This document shows positions 34,870 to 43,506 of a stretch of DNA of 64,000 nucleotides, piece after piece. How positions within the stretch are numbered: the first letter of the stretch is position 1; the number at the start of each line of letters is the position of its first letter. This stretch comes from Palsa-504 sp963753225. Lineage in GTDB: Bacteria > Actinomycetota > Actinomycetes > Streptosporangiales > Streptosporangiaceae. The notes beneath the pieces were generated by a model that saw nothing but the letters and a program-made list of their open reading frames with translations, did no database searches and had not been told where the DNA came from. The stretch covers positions 248,001-312,000 of the forward strand of contig CAVWBQ010000014.1 of the NCBI GenBank assembly GCA_963753225.1, read 5' to 3'. Position numbers and translations under genes: made by a program.

Positions 34870-36024
34870 ATGAGCTCTGACCGGACCCTGCTGGTCGTCG
34901 GCGGGGGGCCGGCCGGGGTCACCGCTGCCCTCCAGGCCTGCGAGCTCGGCGCGCAAGTCACCCTGCTCGAAGCAGGTCAAATCGGCGGCACCAGCCTCAA
35001 CCGCGGCCCGGCGCCGGTGCGGACGCTGGCGCGGACGGCCCGGCTGGCGCGCGACTGGTCCTCCTGGGCCACCTTCGGCCTCGACGGCCCGCCGCCGGTC
35101 CCGAACCTCCCTGTCGTGATGGCCAGCAGCGACCGGGTGGCCCGTTACGCCCATGACAAGAAGGACCTGGCCGGCCATCTGCGCCGGCACGGGATCGACC
35201 TGGTCGAGAACCTCGGCCCGGTCGGCTTCGTCGATCCGCACACGGTGGCCGCCGACGGGGCGCGCAACTGGTCTGCGGACCGCATCATCCTGGCCGTCGG
35301 CGGGCACGCTGGCCGGCTCCGGATCCCCGGGGCTGACCTCGCGCTCACCTACGAGGACATTCCGTCCCTGGCCAGCTTCCCCCGCCGGGTCGCGGTGGTC
35401 GGCGGCGCCGACACCGGCTGTCAGATCGCGTCCATTTTCGATGACCTCGGCGCCGCAGTCAGCTTGTTCGAAGCCGGCCCTGTCCTCCTACCCGCCGCCG
35501 ATGCCAGCGTCTCGGCCGAACTCAGCCGCGCGTTCCGCGCCCAGGACATGGGCGTGCACACGGACACGCTGGTCGAGGCGCTCGGCCCGGACAGCGGCGC
35601 CATCCGCGTCGACTACCGCAGCGGCCCGGTATCGGCTCACCTGATCGCGGATGCCGTGTTCTTCGCCGTCGGCTGGCCCGCCAACCTCAGCCGCCTGGCC
35701 TTGGCGGCGGCCGGCGTGCACGCCACGCCCGCCGCGATCGGAGTCGATGACTACCTGCGCACCAACGTGGAGCACATCTTCGCCGCCGGCGATGTCAACG
35801 GCCGGTCGATGATCGTGCAGAGCGCCAGGATGGAAGGCCGGATCGCGGCCATGAACGCCATCCTCGGAGCTACCAGGCACGCCACCTACGACGTGGTCGC
35901 CGAGCTCCAGCTCGCGTTCCCCACCTTCACCGAGGCCGTCTGCATGGCCGCGCAGAAGATCTGCCGGACCCTCGGCATCGGGAGCTTCCCCCAGGTGTGG
36001 AGCTATCTCGGACCTGAAGACTGA
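34870..36024 (+). CDS. Class-I-type FAD/NAD(P) oxidoreductase lacking the redox disulfide
   Basis: 384 residues. FAD dinucleotide fold VVGGGPAGVTAALQACELG at the N-terminus, second Rossmann fold VAVVGGADTGCQIASI near 178, and the FAD motif NVEHIFAAGDVNG near 299. It is related to dihydrolipoamide and mercuric reductases, but the active-site GGTCLNxGCxPxK reads GGTSLNRGPAPVR, so both redox cysteines are gone, and the C-terminal dimerisation domain is cut to about 45 residues. It must use another acceptor, or act as a quinone or ferredoxin-type reductase. It may re-oxidise NAD(P)H made by the adjacent glucose dehydrogenase (inference). Confidence 0.75.
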   Translation: MSSDRTLLVVGGGPAGVTAALQACELGAQVTLLEAGQIGGTSLNRGPAPVRTLARTARLARDWSSWATFGLDGPPPVPNLPVVMASSDRVARYAHDKKDLAGHLRRHGIDLVENLGPVGFVDPHTVAADGARNWSADRIILAVGGHAGRLRIPGADLALTYEDIPSLASFPRRVAVVGGADTGCQIASIFDDLGAAVSLFEAGPVLLPAADASVSAELSRAFRAQDMGVHTDTLVEALGPDSGAIRVDYRSGPVSAHLIADAVFFAVGWPANLSRLALAAAGVHATPAAIGVDDYLRTNVEHIFAAGDVNGRSMIVQSARMEGRIAAMNAILGATRHATYDVVAELQLAFPTFTEAVCMAAQKICRTLGIGSFPQVWSYLGPED

Positions 36025-36075
36025 CCCGCGCCCGGTGCGGCGTGCCTGCTGCATCGCGGCGCGAGGCAGGTACCG

Positions 36076-37200
36076 TCAGGCTGGCGCGTCGAAAGCGATG
36101 ACGGTCTTGATGCCGGCCGGCCTGTCCTGGATCAGTTCCGGTGCCTGCTCGGGCGGGTAACGTCCGGCGATGAGCGTGCGGACCACGGCCGGCCAGCGCC
36201 GCCGGAAGGCATCGAGATCTCGCAGCGCGGATGCGAAGGCCTCGGGCCCGGCGTTGACCGTGCCCAGCAGCATCTGGTTCTTCAGCACCATGCTCCGCAT
36301 CAGGTGAGCCGGATCCGACTGGACGAAGTCCTGCAGGCCAGGGACGCCGGTCAGCACGAAGACGCCGTTGGTGCCCAGGACCCGCAGCGCCCGCAGGGCG
36401 AAGTGGGAGTGCCCGACCGCCTCGTAGATCAGGTCGATGTTGCCGATCTGCGCGGCCAGGTCAGGGAACGTCACGGTCTCGGCGGAGACGTAGGTCGCGC
36501 CGATGGCGCGGACCAGGTCGATCCGCGGATTGGGAGGCGACTCGCGGGAGTAGACGTAGGTGGTGAAGCCGGCCATGGCCAGCGTCATCGCGCCCAGCAC
36601 CCCGACCGGGCCGATGCCGAGGACCAGCGCCGAAAGCCCCGCGCCGCGCTCGTGGCTGGGTGTTTGCGGGTCGAGCCAGGGCGGGCGGCGCTGCATCATC
36701 CAGAAGATCTGCCCGAGCGCCTTCTCCGCGATGGTCAGCGGCTCGGCCAGCACCCCGACCTCGCGCAGGTCGGGCGGCACCACGTTCATATATCGCTCAG
36801 AGTCGACGACGTATTCGGTCATGTAGCCGTGGGCTTCCTTGATGCCTCGCTCGGTGAACTCGCCGGTGTAGCAGTAATCCTGGTGCCCGGAACGGCAGGC
36901 CAGGCAGCCGGGATGCGGACAGGGGCGGCGCACCGAGGGCACGACGAGATCCCCTGCCTCGAAGCGCTCGACGGCCGGGCCGACCTCCACGACCTCGGCC
37001 AGCGACTCGTGGCCGATCACCAGGTGGTCATCCCCCGGCGGCGGGGTGCCGTACTCGAAGGAACAGATCTCCGTGTCGGTGCCGCAGATGCCGACATCGA
37101 GCAGGCGCAGCATGACCTGGTCGGGCCGGGAGAGCCGGGGAACGTCCTGCTCGATGATCTTGACCTGCTGAGATCCGGGAAAGACCGCGACGGCTTTCAT
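36076..37200 (-). CDS. Zinc-dependent glucose 1-dehydrogenase (MDR family)
   Basis: 374 residues. GroES-like domain with GICGTDTEICSFEYG and GHESLAEVVEVG, structural-zinc-like cysteines in CPHPGCLACRSGHQDYC, the marker GYMTEYVV, and a Glu_dehyd_C domain with the nucleotide fold LVLGIGPVGVLGAMTLA. Closest in layout to archaeal and actinobacterial glucose dehydrogenases (glucose to gluconolactone with NAD(P)). GGAGAG precedes the ATG. It converges with the flavoprotein gene. Confidence 0.8.
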   Translation of the reverse strand: MKAVAVFPGSQQVKIIEQDVPRLSRPDQVMLRLLDVGICGTDTEICSFEYGTPPPGDDHLVIGHESLAEVVEVGPAVERFEAGDLVVPSVRRPCPHPGCLACRSGHQDYCYTGEFTERGIKEAHGYMTEYVVDSERYMNVVPPDLREVGVLAEPLTIAEKALGQIFWMMQRRPPWLDPQTPSHERGAGLSALVLGIGPVGVLGAMTLAMAGFTTYVYSRESPPNPRIDLVRAIGATYVSAETVTFPDLAAQIGNIDLIYEAVGHSHFALRALRVLGTNGVFVLTGVPGLQDFVQSDPAHLMRSMVLKNQMLLGTVNAGPEAFASALRDLDAFRRRWPAVVRTLIAGRYPPEQAPELIQDRPAGIKTVIAFDAPA

Positions 37201-37419
37201 ATTCTCTCCAGGTGACTTCGGGACCGGCCCGCCCCGACGGCAGAAAGGTCAAGGTCCTCGATGAGTCATGGCAAGCAGACACCTCCATGCGCGCCATCGG
37301 GCTGGGCTCTGCCGTCGTCCCCGGCCATCGTCCCCCACCCCGCCAACGGCCGGTATCACCCGCCGTGGATGAACCACGCGCGGGACCAGCACGCCGGAAG
37401 CCGGGTCATCGCGCAAGCT

Positions 37420-40400
37420 TTAGGGCCTGACCTGCTCCCCTTCGGGGTGGACCGGGCAGCAGGCGGCGACGGGGCAGGTGCGGCAGCCTGGGTTCACCCG
37501 GGCCTCGAAGACGGGCCCGGCCATCCCGGCCGCGACGGTCTCCACCAGGTCCCTGGCCCAGCCGGGCTCGTCGTCCTCCGCCAGCGCGCCCTGCCGCTGC
37601 ACCTTGGCCCGCACCGTCACCCCGGCCGCCTTGCCGACCTGGACCAGCTCCGCGCCGCCCGGCTCGGCCAGGCCGAACCGCTCGAACGCGCCGAGCAGCA
37701 CGGCCAGCTGGTAGACGCCGAGCTGCGGGTGCCGGCCCAGCTCGTCCTCGCGCGGCGCGCTGCCGCCGGTCTTCAGGTCCACCACGACCGCGCGGCCCTG
37801 ATCGTCGGACTCCAGCCGGTCCACCCGGCCGGTGATCTCCACCTGGCCGACCCGCACCTTGAGCGCCTGCTCCACCGCGACTAGCTCGCGCGGGTTCTCC
37901 GCGTGCCAGTCGAGGAACCGCCGCACCATGCGCTCGGCCAGCGCGCGCTGCTTGGCGCTGTACCAGGCGCTCCCGAAGTCGAGATGGTGCCAGATTTCAT
38001 CGATGCGATCAGCCACGGCCCGTTCGGTAGCACCCTCGGCAGCCAGTACGGCGGCGGCGTGGATCACGGTGCCCAGGTGGCGCAGGACGTCCGTCCGTCC
38101 CGCGCCGACCGCCGCCTCGAGCAGCCAGCGGAGCCCGCACCGGGTGAACGACTCGACCTGGGAAGGGGACAGCCGGACCGTCTCGCCGCCGGTCACGATC
38201 GGGCCGGAGTCGGACAGCTCGGTCAGCGCGTACCACTCGCGCGGATGGGCCGCGCGGACCCCGGCGGCGGCCAGCCGGGCCAGCTGGGCCGCGGCGGCCT
38301 GCCGGACAGCCGGCGGGCGCTCGGTGTCGGCCGCGGCCCGGCGCAGGTCGGCGACCAGCGCGGGCATGGACAGCCAGCGGTGCCCGCCGTGCGTCTCGGC
38401 GACCCGCTCGACGCGGATGTCGTCGCCCGCCAGCTCGGTCAGGAACCGGGACGGTCTTTGGTCCGTGTCCTCGCCGCCGGCCGCGGTGACGACCAGGCGC
38501 TTTTTCGCGCGGGTGGCCGCCACGTAGAACAGCCGGCGCTCCTCGGCCAGCAGCTTGGCCGCCAGCATGGCGGCGTCCACGTCCGCGCTCGCGTCCTGGC
38601 CGGGGCCGCTCGCGGCCTCGGCGAGCTCGTCGACGCCCAGCAGCGAGCCGCGCATCCGCAGGTCGGGCCAGGTTTCCTCCTGGACGCCCGCGACGACCAC
38701 GACGTCCCACTCCAGGCCCTTGGACCGGTGCGCAGTCAGGATGCGGACGCAGTCATCCCTGACGGCCCGTTCGGCCAGGGTGTCGCCGGCGATCTCCTGG
38801 CTGGACAGGCTGTCGGCGAACAGGGCGGGCGCGCCGGGCGGCATGCTGTCGGTGAAGTGCGCGGCCTTGTCGAACAGCGCCAGCACCGCGTCCAGGTCCC
38901 GGTCGGCGGCCGCGCCCGCCGGGCCGCCCGCCGCGCTGACCTGCTGCCACTGCGCGGCCAGGCCGGAGGCGTCCCAGACGGCCCAGAGCACGTCCTCGGC
39001 GCTACCGCCCTTGGAGATGGCGCCTTTCGCGGTGGCCAGCAGGCCGGCCAGGCGCTTGGCCGGCGCCGCTACCCGGTCCGGCACCATGGCCAGGTCCCTG
39101 GGGTGGAGCAGGGCGTGCGTGAGCATGTCGTTGCCGCGCTGCGTGGTACGGCTCTCCGGGTCGGCGTCGGCGAGGAGCTGAAGGGACCGGCGCAGGCGGC
39201 GCAGGCCGAGGGCGTCGGTGCCGCCGAGCGGGCCGCAGAGGAGCTCGGCCGCGGTCGGCTCGTCGAACTCGGCTGGGTGCAGGGCGCAGCGGAGCAGCAT
39301 GAGCAGCGGGCGGGTGCCGGGCTCCTCGGCCAGCGGCAGCTCGTCCCCGGCCACCGCGACCGGGACGTTGGCCGCGGTCAGCGCCCGGCGCAGCAGCGGT
39401 ACCTGCCGGGTCGCCGAGCGGACCAGGACGGCCATGTCCGGCCAGGGCACCCCGTCGGCCAGGTGCGCGCGGCGCAGGGTGTCAGCGACCAGCGCGGCCT
39501 CCTGGGTCGAGCTGTCCGCGACCAGGATGCGGATCTCGCCGGGCGGGCTGTCCGGCGTGGGCACCAGCAGCCGGTGCCGGGCCCCGGCGGCCGATGCTCC
39601 CGGCGCCGCGGGCAGCCGCCGGGCCACCCGGCGGGACGCGGCCAGCAGGTCACGGCCGCTGCGGCGGCAGGTACGCAGCGCCACCACCGGGGCCGGCTGG
39701 CCGTCCGCGGTGCGGAACCGGTCCGGGAACTCGGTGAGCGCGCGCACGTCGGCGCCGCGGAACGCGTAGATGGACTGGTCCGGGTCGCCGACCGCGATCA
39801 GCTCCCTGCCTTCCCCGGCCAGCGCCATCAGCAGCGACTCCTGCGCCGGGTCGCTGTCCTGGTACTCGTCGACCAGCACCACGTCGTAGGCGCCGCGCTC
39901 GCGCTGCCTGGTCTCCTCGCGGCCGAGCAGGGCCGCGGCGATGCGGACGATCTCGGCGTAGTCGTAGGCCGGGACCGGCGCGAGGTCGAAGCGGGCCGCG
40001 TACCGGTCGAGGAAGCCGGCCGCGGCCATCCAGTCGTCGCGGTCCTTGTGCTTGCCCAGCTGGCGCAGGCCGCGGCCGTCCAGGCCGCGCTCGGCCGCGC
40101 GCAGCAGCAGGTCGCGCACCTCCTCGGCGAAACCGCGTGTGGCGAGCGCGGCCCGCAGCCGCTCCGGCCACCGGCCGCCGCCGTCCTGGGCCTCGCCCCT
40201 CAGCATCCGGCGGATTTCCAGCAGCTGCTCCGGCGCGGAGAGCAGCCGCGGCGGCTCGTCACCGGCCAGCACGAACTCGCGCCGGGTCAGCGCGTAGGCG
40301 TAGCTGTGGAAGGTCACCGCCAGCGGCTCGCGGGTGGTTCTGCGGAGTCGTGCCGTGATGCGCTCGCGCAGCTCGGCGGCCGCCTTGCGGCTGAACGTGA

Positions 40401-40683
40401 GGACCAGGATCCGCTCGGGATCTATGCCGCGGTTCTCGATCCGGTCGGCGACCGCCGCCACGATCGTGGTGGTCTTTCCGGTGCCCGGCCCGGCCAGCAC
40501 CAGCAGCGGCCCGCCCTTGTGGTCCACGACCTGCTGCTGGGCCTGATCCAGGTGGGGCGGCCCGGGGGGTCCGGGGGTTCCTGGAGGGCCCGGGGGGCCG
40601 GGGGGGCCGCCCGCCGCTGCCGCTCCGGCGCCGGCCAGGGGCCGGCGGACGAGGCGGTACGCGGGGGCGCGGGACTGGTCCAT
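37420..40683 (-). CDS. adnA: AdnA-type UvrD helicase/RecB-like nuclease subunit with Fe-S cysteines
   Basis: 1087 residues from the ATG at 40683, chosen because it lies 7 nt after a -10-like box (leaderless) and begins DQSRAPAYRLVRRP as in relatives; the frame extends to 40725. A Gly-Pro collagen-like stretch (about 22-43) precedes the helicase core: LAGPGTGKTTT near 66, VLVDEYQDSDPAQ near 271, QSIYAFRGA, ILTAHRSKGLEWDVVVVAG, YVAATRAKKR. The nuclease has FTRCGLRWLLEA near 848, VVDLKTGGSAP near 971 and a terminal CRTCPVAACC, giving the four cysteines of an AddB-like 4Fe-4S nuclease. It pairs with AdnB in double-strand-end resection. Confidence 0.88.
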   Translation of the reverse strand: MDQSRAPAYRLVRRPLAGAGAAAAGGPPGPPGPPGTPGPPGPPHLDQAQQQVVDHKGGPLLVLAGPGTGKTTTIVAAVADRIENRGIDPERILVLTFSRKAAAELRERITARLRRTTREPLAVTFHSYAYALTRREFVLAGDEPPRLLSAPEQLLEIRRMLRGEAQDGGGRWPERLRAALATRGFAEEVRDLLLRAAERGLDGRGLRQLGKHKDRDDWMAAAGFLDRYAARFDLAPVPAYDYAEIVRIAAALLGREETRQRERGAYDVVLVDEYQDSDPAQESLLMALAGEGRELIAVGDPDQSIYAFRGADVRALTEFPDRFRTADGQPAPVVALRTCRRSGRDLLAASRRVARRLPAAPGASAAGARHRLLVPTPDSPPGEIRILVADSSTQEAALVADTLRRAHLADGVPWPDMAVLVRSATRQVPLLRRALTAANVPVAVAGDELPLAEEPGTRPLLMLLRCALHPAEFDEPTAAELLCGPLGGTDALGLRRLRRSLQLLADADPESRTTQRGNDMLTHALLHPRDLAMVPDRVAAPAKRLAGLLATAKGAISKGGSAEDVLWAVWDASGLAAQWQQVSAAGGPAGAAADRDLDAVLALFDKAAHFTDSMPPGAPALFADSLSSQEIAGDTLAERAVRDDCVRILTAHRSKGLEWDVVVVAGVQEETWPDLRMRGSLLGVDELAEAASGPGQDASADVDAAMLAAKLLAEERRLFYVAATRAKKRLVVTAAGGEDTDQRPSRFLTELAGDDIRVERVAETHGGHRWLSMPALVADLRRAAADTERPPAVRQAAAAQLARLAAAGVRAAHPREWYALTELSDSGPIVTGGETVRLSPSQVESFTRCGLRWLLEAAVGAGRTDVLRHLGTVIHAAAVLAAEGATERAVADRIDEIWHHLDFGSAWYSAKQRALAERMVRRFLDWHAENPRELVAVEQALKVRVGQVEITGRVDRLESDDQGRAVVVDLKTGGSAPREDELGRHPQLGVYQLAVLLGAFERFGLAEPGGAELVQVGKAAGVTVRAKVQRQGALAEDDEPGWARDLVETVAAGMAGPVFEARVNPGCRTCPVAACCPVHPEGEQVRP

Positions 40684-40690
40684 TACTGGC

Positions 40691-40713
40691 ATTCCAGCAG
40701 ACGGTACTGACAT
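40691..40713 (-). promoter_or_regulatory. PafBC-type DNA-damage promoter of adnA
   Basis: Minus strand ATGTCAGTA (40713-40705), 8 nt, TGGAAT (40696-40691), then 7 nt to the ATG. Same boxes and spacing as upstream of adnB. Confidence 0.7.
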
Positions 40714-40896
40714 TTCGCGGCTCATCTGAGGAAGGTTCGGCGTGTCGTGGCGGGCCGGGTTACGGGTGCGCGCCGCGGTGCGGCTGGGGTTCTCCGTGGG
40801 GCCGCCGAGGCGTTTTTTGCGGCGAGGTTCGCGTCGGCACCGGCTGGGCGCTTTACGTCGGTGCGTCGGAGTTTTGCGCCGGTGTGGCGGGGATCT

Positions 40897-41259
40897 TCAT
40901 GGGGTGGGGGGTGGCGGGGCGGATCTGCCGGGCCAGCGGGCGCGGTGCATGTCGACGCGGACCGGCGGGCGGGCGGAGCGGAGAGGGGTGCCTTCGGCCA
41001 GGTAGTGCCGCAGGGCCACGGTGTCGTGCCCGGGGGCGGGGGTGCCGTCGGAGTGGATCACCCGCCACCACGCCACCGCGCCGCCGTAGACGGCCATCAC
41101 CCGGCCGACCTGGCGCGGTCCGCGCCCGGCGGCCAGGTACTCGGCGATGTCGCCGTAGGACATCACCCGCCCGGGCGGGATCGAGTCCACCACGTCGAGC
41201 ACGTTGCTGGCGAAGTCACCGACCGGCGGCGGCCCGCCGTCGTCCGCCTGGCGGGTCAC
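40897..41259 (-). CDS. Alkyltransferase-like (ATL) DNA-binding protein
   Basis: 120 residues of MGMT C-terminal fold: VLDVVDSIPPGRVMSYGDIAEYL, GPRQVGRVMAVYGGAVAWWRVIHSDGTP. The methyl-acceptor PCHRV is replaced by AWWRV, so it cannot transfer alkyl groups itself; ATL proteins bind O6-alkylguanine and hand it to nucleotide excision repair. The GTG start overlaps the protease stop (GTGA). A DNA-repair gene close to adnA. Confidence 0.85.
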   Translation of the reverse strand: MTRQADDGGPPPVGDFASNVLDVVDSIPPGRVMSYGDIAEYLAAGRGPRQVGRVMAVYGGAVAWWRVIHSDGTPAPGHDTVALRHYLAEGTPLRSARPPVRVDMHRARWPGRSAPPPPTP

Positions 41260-42488
41260 CGGTCCGCCCGGCCCGGTGAGCGGCGGAGCACGGCCAGCCG
41301 GGTCCCGGCGGCGACGATCAGGACCAGCGAGGTGAGCGCGAGCAGGGCGAACAGGACGAGCTGGCCGGAACCGCGCGGGCGGACCGGCGCGGGCCGGAGT
41401 ACGCCGTGGTACCTGACGGTGGCCTTGATGCTGGTCTCCACGGGCCGGGCACCCGCCAGCCGCCCGGCCTTGGCCAGCGCGGCGGCCGCGTCCACGATGC
41501 CGAACCCCACCTGGCTGTCGTAGCCTTTGGCCGGCCGGTCGGTGGTCGTCGAGTCCAGCGCTCTGGCTACCAGGTCGGGCGCGAGTCGCGGGTACTTGGA
41601 CTTGATCAGGGCGGCAACCCCCGCCACTAGCGCGCAGGCGGGGCTGGTGCCGCTGACCAGCCAGTACTGCCCGTCCCGGCCCTGGGCAGGCACCTTTACC
41701 CCGGGCGCGGCCACCTTGACGGAGAGGTTGTCGCTGGAGAAGCCGGCCACCGCGCCGCTGGCGGCGACGGCGCTGACGCTGATCACGCCCGGGTAGTCCG
41801 CGGGGTAGGACTCGGGGGCCTTGCCAACCCGGCCCGAGCTCGGGCCGCCCGAGTTCCCGGCGGAGGCGATCACCACCACACCGTGGTGGTAGGCGTCCAG
41901 CAGTTCCGACCTGACCGTGACGCTCGGCGCGCTGTAGCCGATCGACATGCTGATGACTTGCGCGCCGTGCGTCACCGCGTACTTGATCCCGTCGGCCAGC
42001 GACTGCTGGATGTCGGTCTCCCGCTCGTGCTCGTACTTGCCGTAGTGCGGGTCAGCGCGATCGGGGATCACCCGGATCGACAGGATCCGGGCCGCGGGCG
42101 CGGTGCCGATGACCCCGCTGAAACCGCCATTATGGCCGTGCCCGGCGATCAGCGACGCCATCCAGGTGCCGTGCACCCCCCAGTCCGTATTGGACGGTCT
42201 GGTGGTCACGCCGGTGTAGTCGGGGCCGGTGATGACCGAGCCGGACAGGTCGCTGACGTCCGGGTCCACTCCGCTGTCGATGACCGCGACGGTTACTCCG
42301 GCGCCGCGGGTCACCGACCAGGCCGCTTCGGCGTTGAGCATGTTCAGCACCCACTGCTGTGTGGCCTGTATGCCATCGGCGGTAGCGGCGGCCGCGTCCG
42401 GGGCCGGGGCGGCGGGCAGCGCGGCCAGCGAGATCAGGCCGGCCGCGGCGAGCAGGGCGATTCCGGGGCGCCACCCGCGGGTCAGCAT
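41256..42488 (-). CDS. Mycosin-like subtilisin (S8) protease, membrane anchored
   Basis: 410 residues. Signal peptide (about 1-35), catalytic triad in VAVIDSGVDP (Asp), VHGTWMASLIAGHG (His) and SGTSPACALVAG (Ser), oxyanion Asn in ASAGNSGG, and a C-terminal helix LVLFALLALTSLVLIVAAG followed by basic residues. This matches mycosins of type VII secretion, but no EccC, EccD or WXG100 gene is in the window. It overlaps by 7 bp the membrane protein gene upstream, so the two are co-expressed. Confidence 0.85.
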   Translation of the reverse strand: MLTRGWRPGIALLAAAGLISLAALPAAPAPDAAAATADGIQATQQWVLNMLNAEAAWSVTRGAGVTVAVIDSGVDPDVSDLSGSVITGPDYTGVTTRPSNTDWGVHGTWMASLIAGHGHNGGFSGVIGTAPAARILSIRVIPDRADPHYGKYEHERETDIQQSLADGIKYAVTHGAQVISMSIGYSAPSVTVRSELLDAYHHGVVVIASAGNSGGPSSGRVGKAPESYPADYPGVISVSAVAASGAVAGFSSDNLSVKVAAPGVKVPAQGRDGQYWLVSGTSPACALVAGVAALIKSKYPRLAPDLVARALDSTTTDRPAKGYDSQVGFGIVDAAAALAKAGRLAGARPVETSIKATVRYHGVLRPAPVRPRGSGQLVLFALLALTSLVLIVAAGTRLAVLRRSPGRADR

Positions 42489-43330
42489 CCGGGTGTTCCC
42501 GGGCAGCGCGGCGGGGCGAGAGCGGCGGCGAGCGTGTGCGCGACGGAGTGCGCGACACCCGAGGCCATGCTGGTCATCTCGGCGTCGGAGTACGGGTCGT
42601 CGGACACAGGCACCTGCGGCCGGCTGTCGGCGTACCCGACGGCGTACATGACGAGGTACGGGCCGGCCGTGAAGCTCTTGGACACTTGCCTGTGGTAGTC
42701 GTAAAGACCGGACGCCATGCCGCCGAACCTGACCACCTGGACGCCGGCCGGCACCTGACCGCCGGCTCTGACGTCGTGTGCCGCGGTCAGCCGCGGCGCC
42801 GCCAGCCCGCTATCCGCGCTGGCGGCAGCGGCGGCGTTCGGCAGCACCGCGACGCCAATGGTCATCACGTAGCTCCTGGTGGCGTCGACGTAAGTCGCCC
42901 TGAGCACCGCCTCGCACCCGATCCTGCGCAGCGCCGCGCCGACCGTCGCGCTGGTCACCGCCTTGGCGCAGTCCAGCTCCTGGGGTGCGATGCTGACCCG
43001 GAGCGCGTCCAGGTTGAGCGGGGCCACGTCCTGGAGCACCTTGGCGGAGAGCTGGTAGGGAACCGAGGCCGGGAAGATCTGCCCGGCGGGGATGGTCTGC
43101 CAGCGGCGCATGACCTCCCACGCCTCGATCTGGCGCTGTTCGCTCGCACTGAAATGCCGGGGCAGGACCTGGATGGCCACCCCGATCGCGGAGACGGCGA
43201 ACCCGGCCAGGCCGAGGATCAGGGCGACGACCGCGGCGACACGGTGGCCCCGCCCCGGAGACCCCGGAGCGGCACCGCGCTCCCGGTGGCTGCCGTCCGT
43301 CCCGTCGGCGTACATACCGTAACCGTGCAT
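42482..43330 (-). CDS. Single-pass membrane protein with extracytoplasmic domain
   Basis: 282 residues from the ATG at 43330; the frame is open to 43528, so the start is uncertain. A Gly-rich cytoplasmic segment, one helix (VAAVVALILGLAGFAVSAIGVAI) and an external domain of about 220 residues with two cysteines (ELDCAKAV, RIGCEAVL), which may pair. No family recognised. Its end overlaps the mycosin-like gene, suggesting that they act together at the membrane. Confidence 0.6.
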   Translation of the reverse strand: MHGYGMYADGTDGSHRERGAAPGSPGRGHRVAAVVALILGLAGFAVSAIGVAIQVLPRHFSASEQRQIEAWEVMRRWQTIPAGQIFPASVPYQLSAKVLQDVAPLNLDALRVSIAPQELDCAKAVTSATVGAALRRIGCEAVLRATYVDATRSYVMTIGVAVLPNAAAAASADSGLAAPRLTAAHDVRAGGQVPAGVQVVRFGGMASGLYDYHRQVSKSFTAGPYLVMYAVGYADSRPQVPVSDDPYSDAEMTSMASGVAHSVAHTLAAALAPPRCPGTPGC

Positions 43331-43506
43331 CCCGTCGCCATCGCCCCGCCAGGGTCCGGGAGGGTTGTCCCCGCCGGAGCCAGCAGAGGCCCGGTTAACG
43401 TATACCCCGGACACGCGGCGCCATTGATCACCGCGCGCCCCGGGATCCGCCGTCACAAGGAAAATGGTAGGGCTAGTTTCAGGCGCCTTGACTGTCCGGA
43501 GGACGA

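Noticed and set aside
37903..40710. 935-codon open frame on the plus strand opposite adnA
   Set aside because: Antisense shadow of a GC-rich helicase gene; composition is Arg/Gly/Ala/Val-rich without motifs, while the minus-strand frame has all SF1 motifs.
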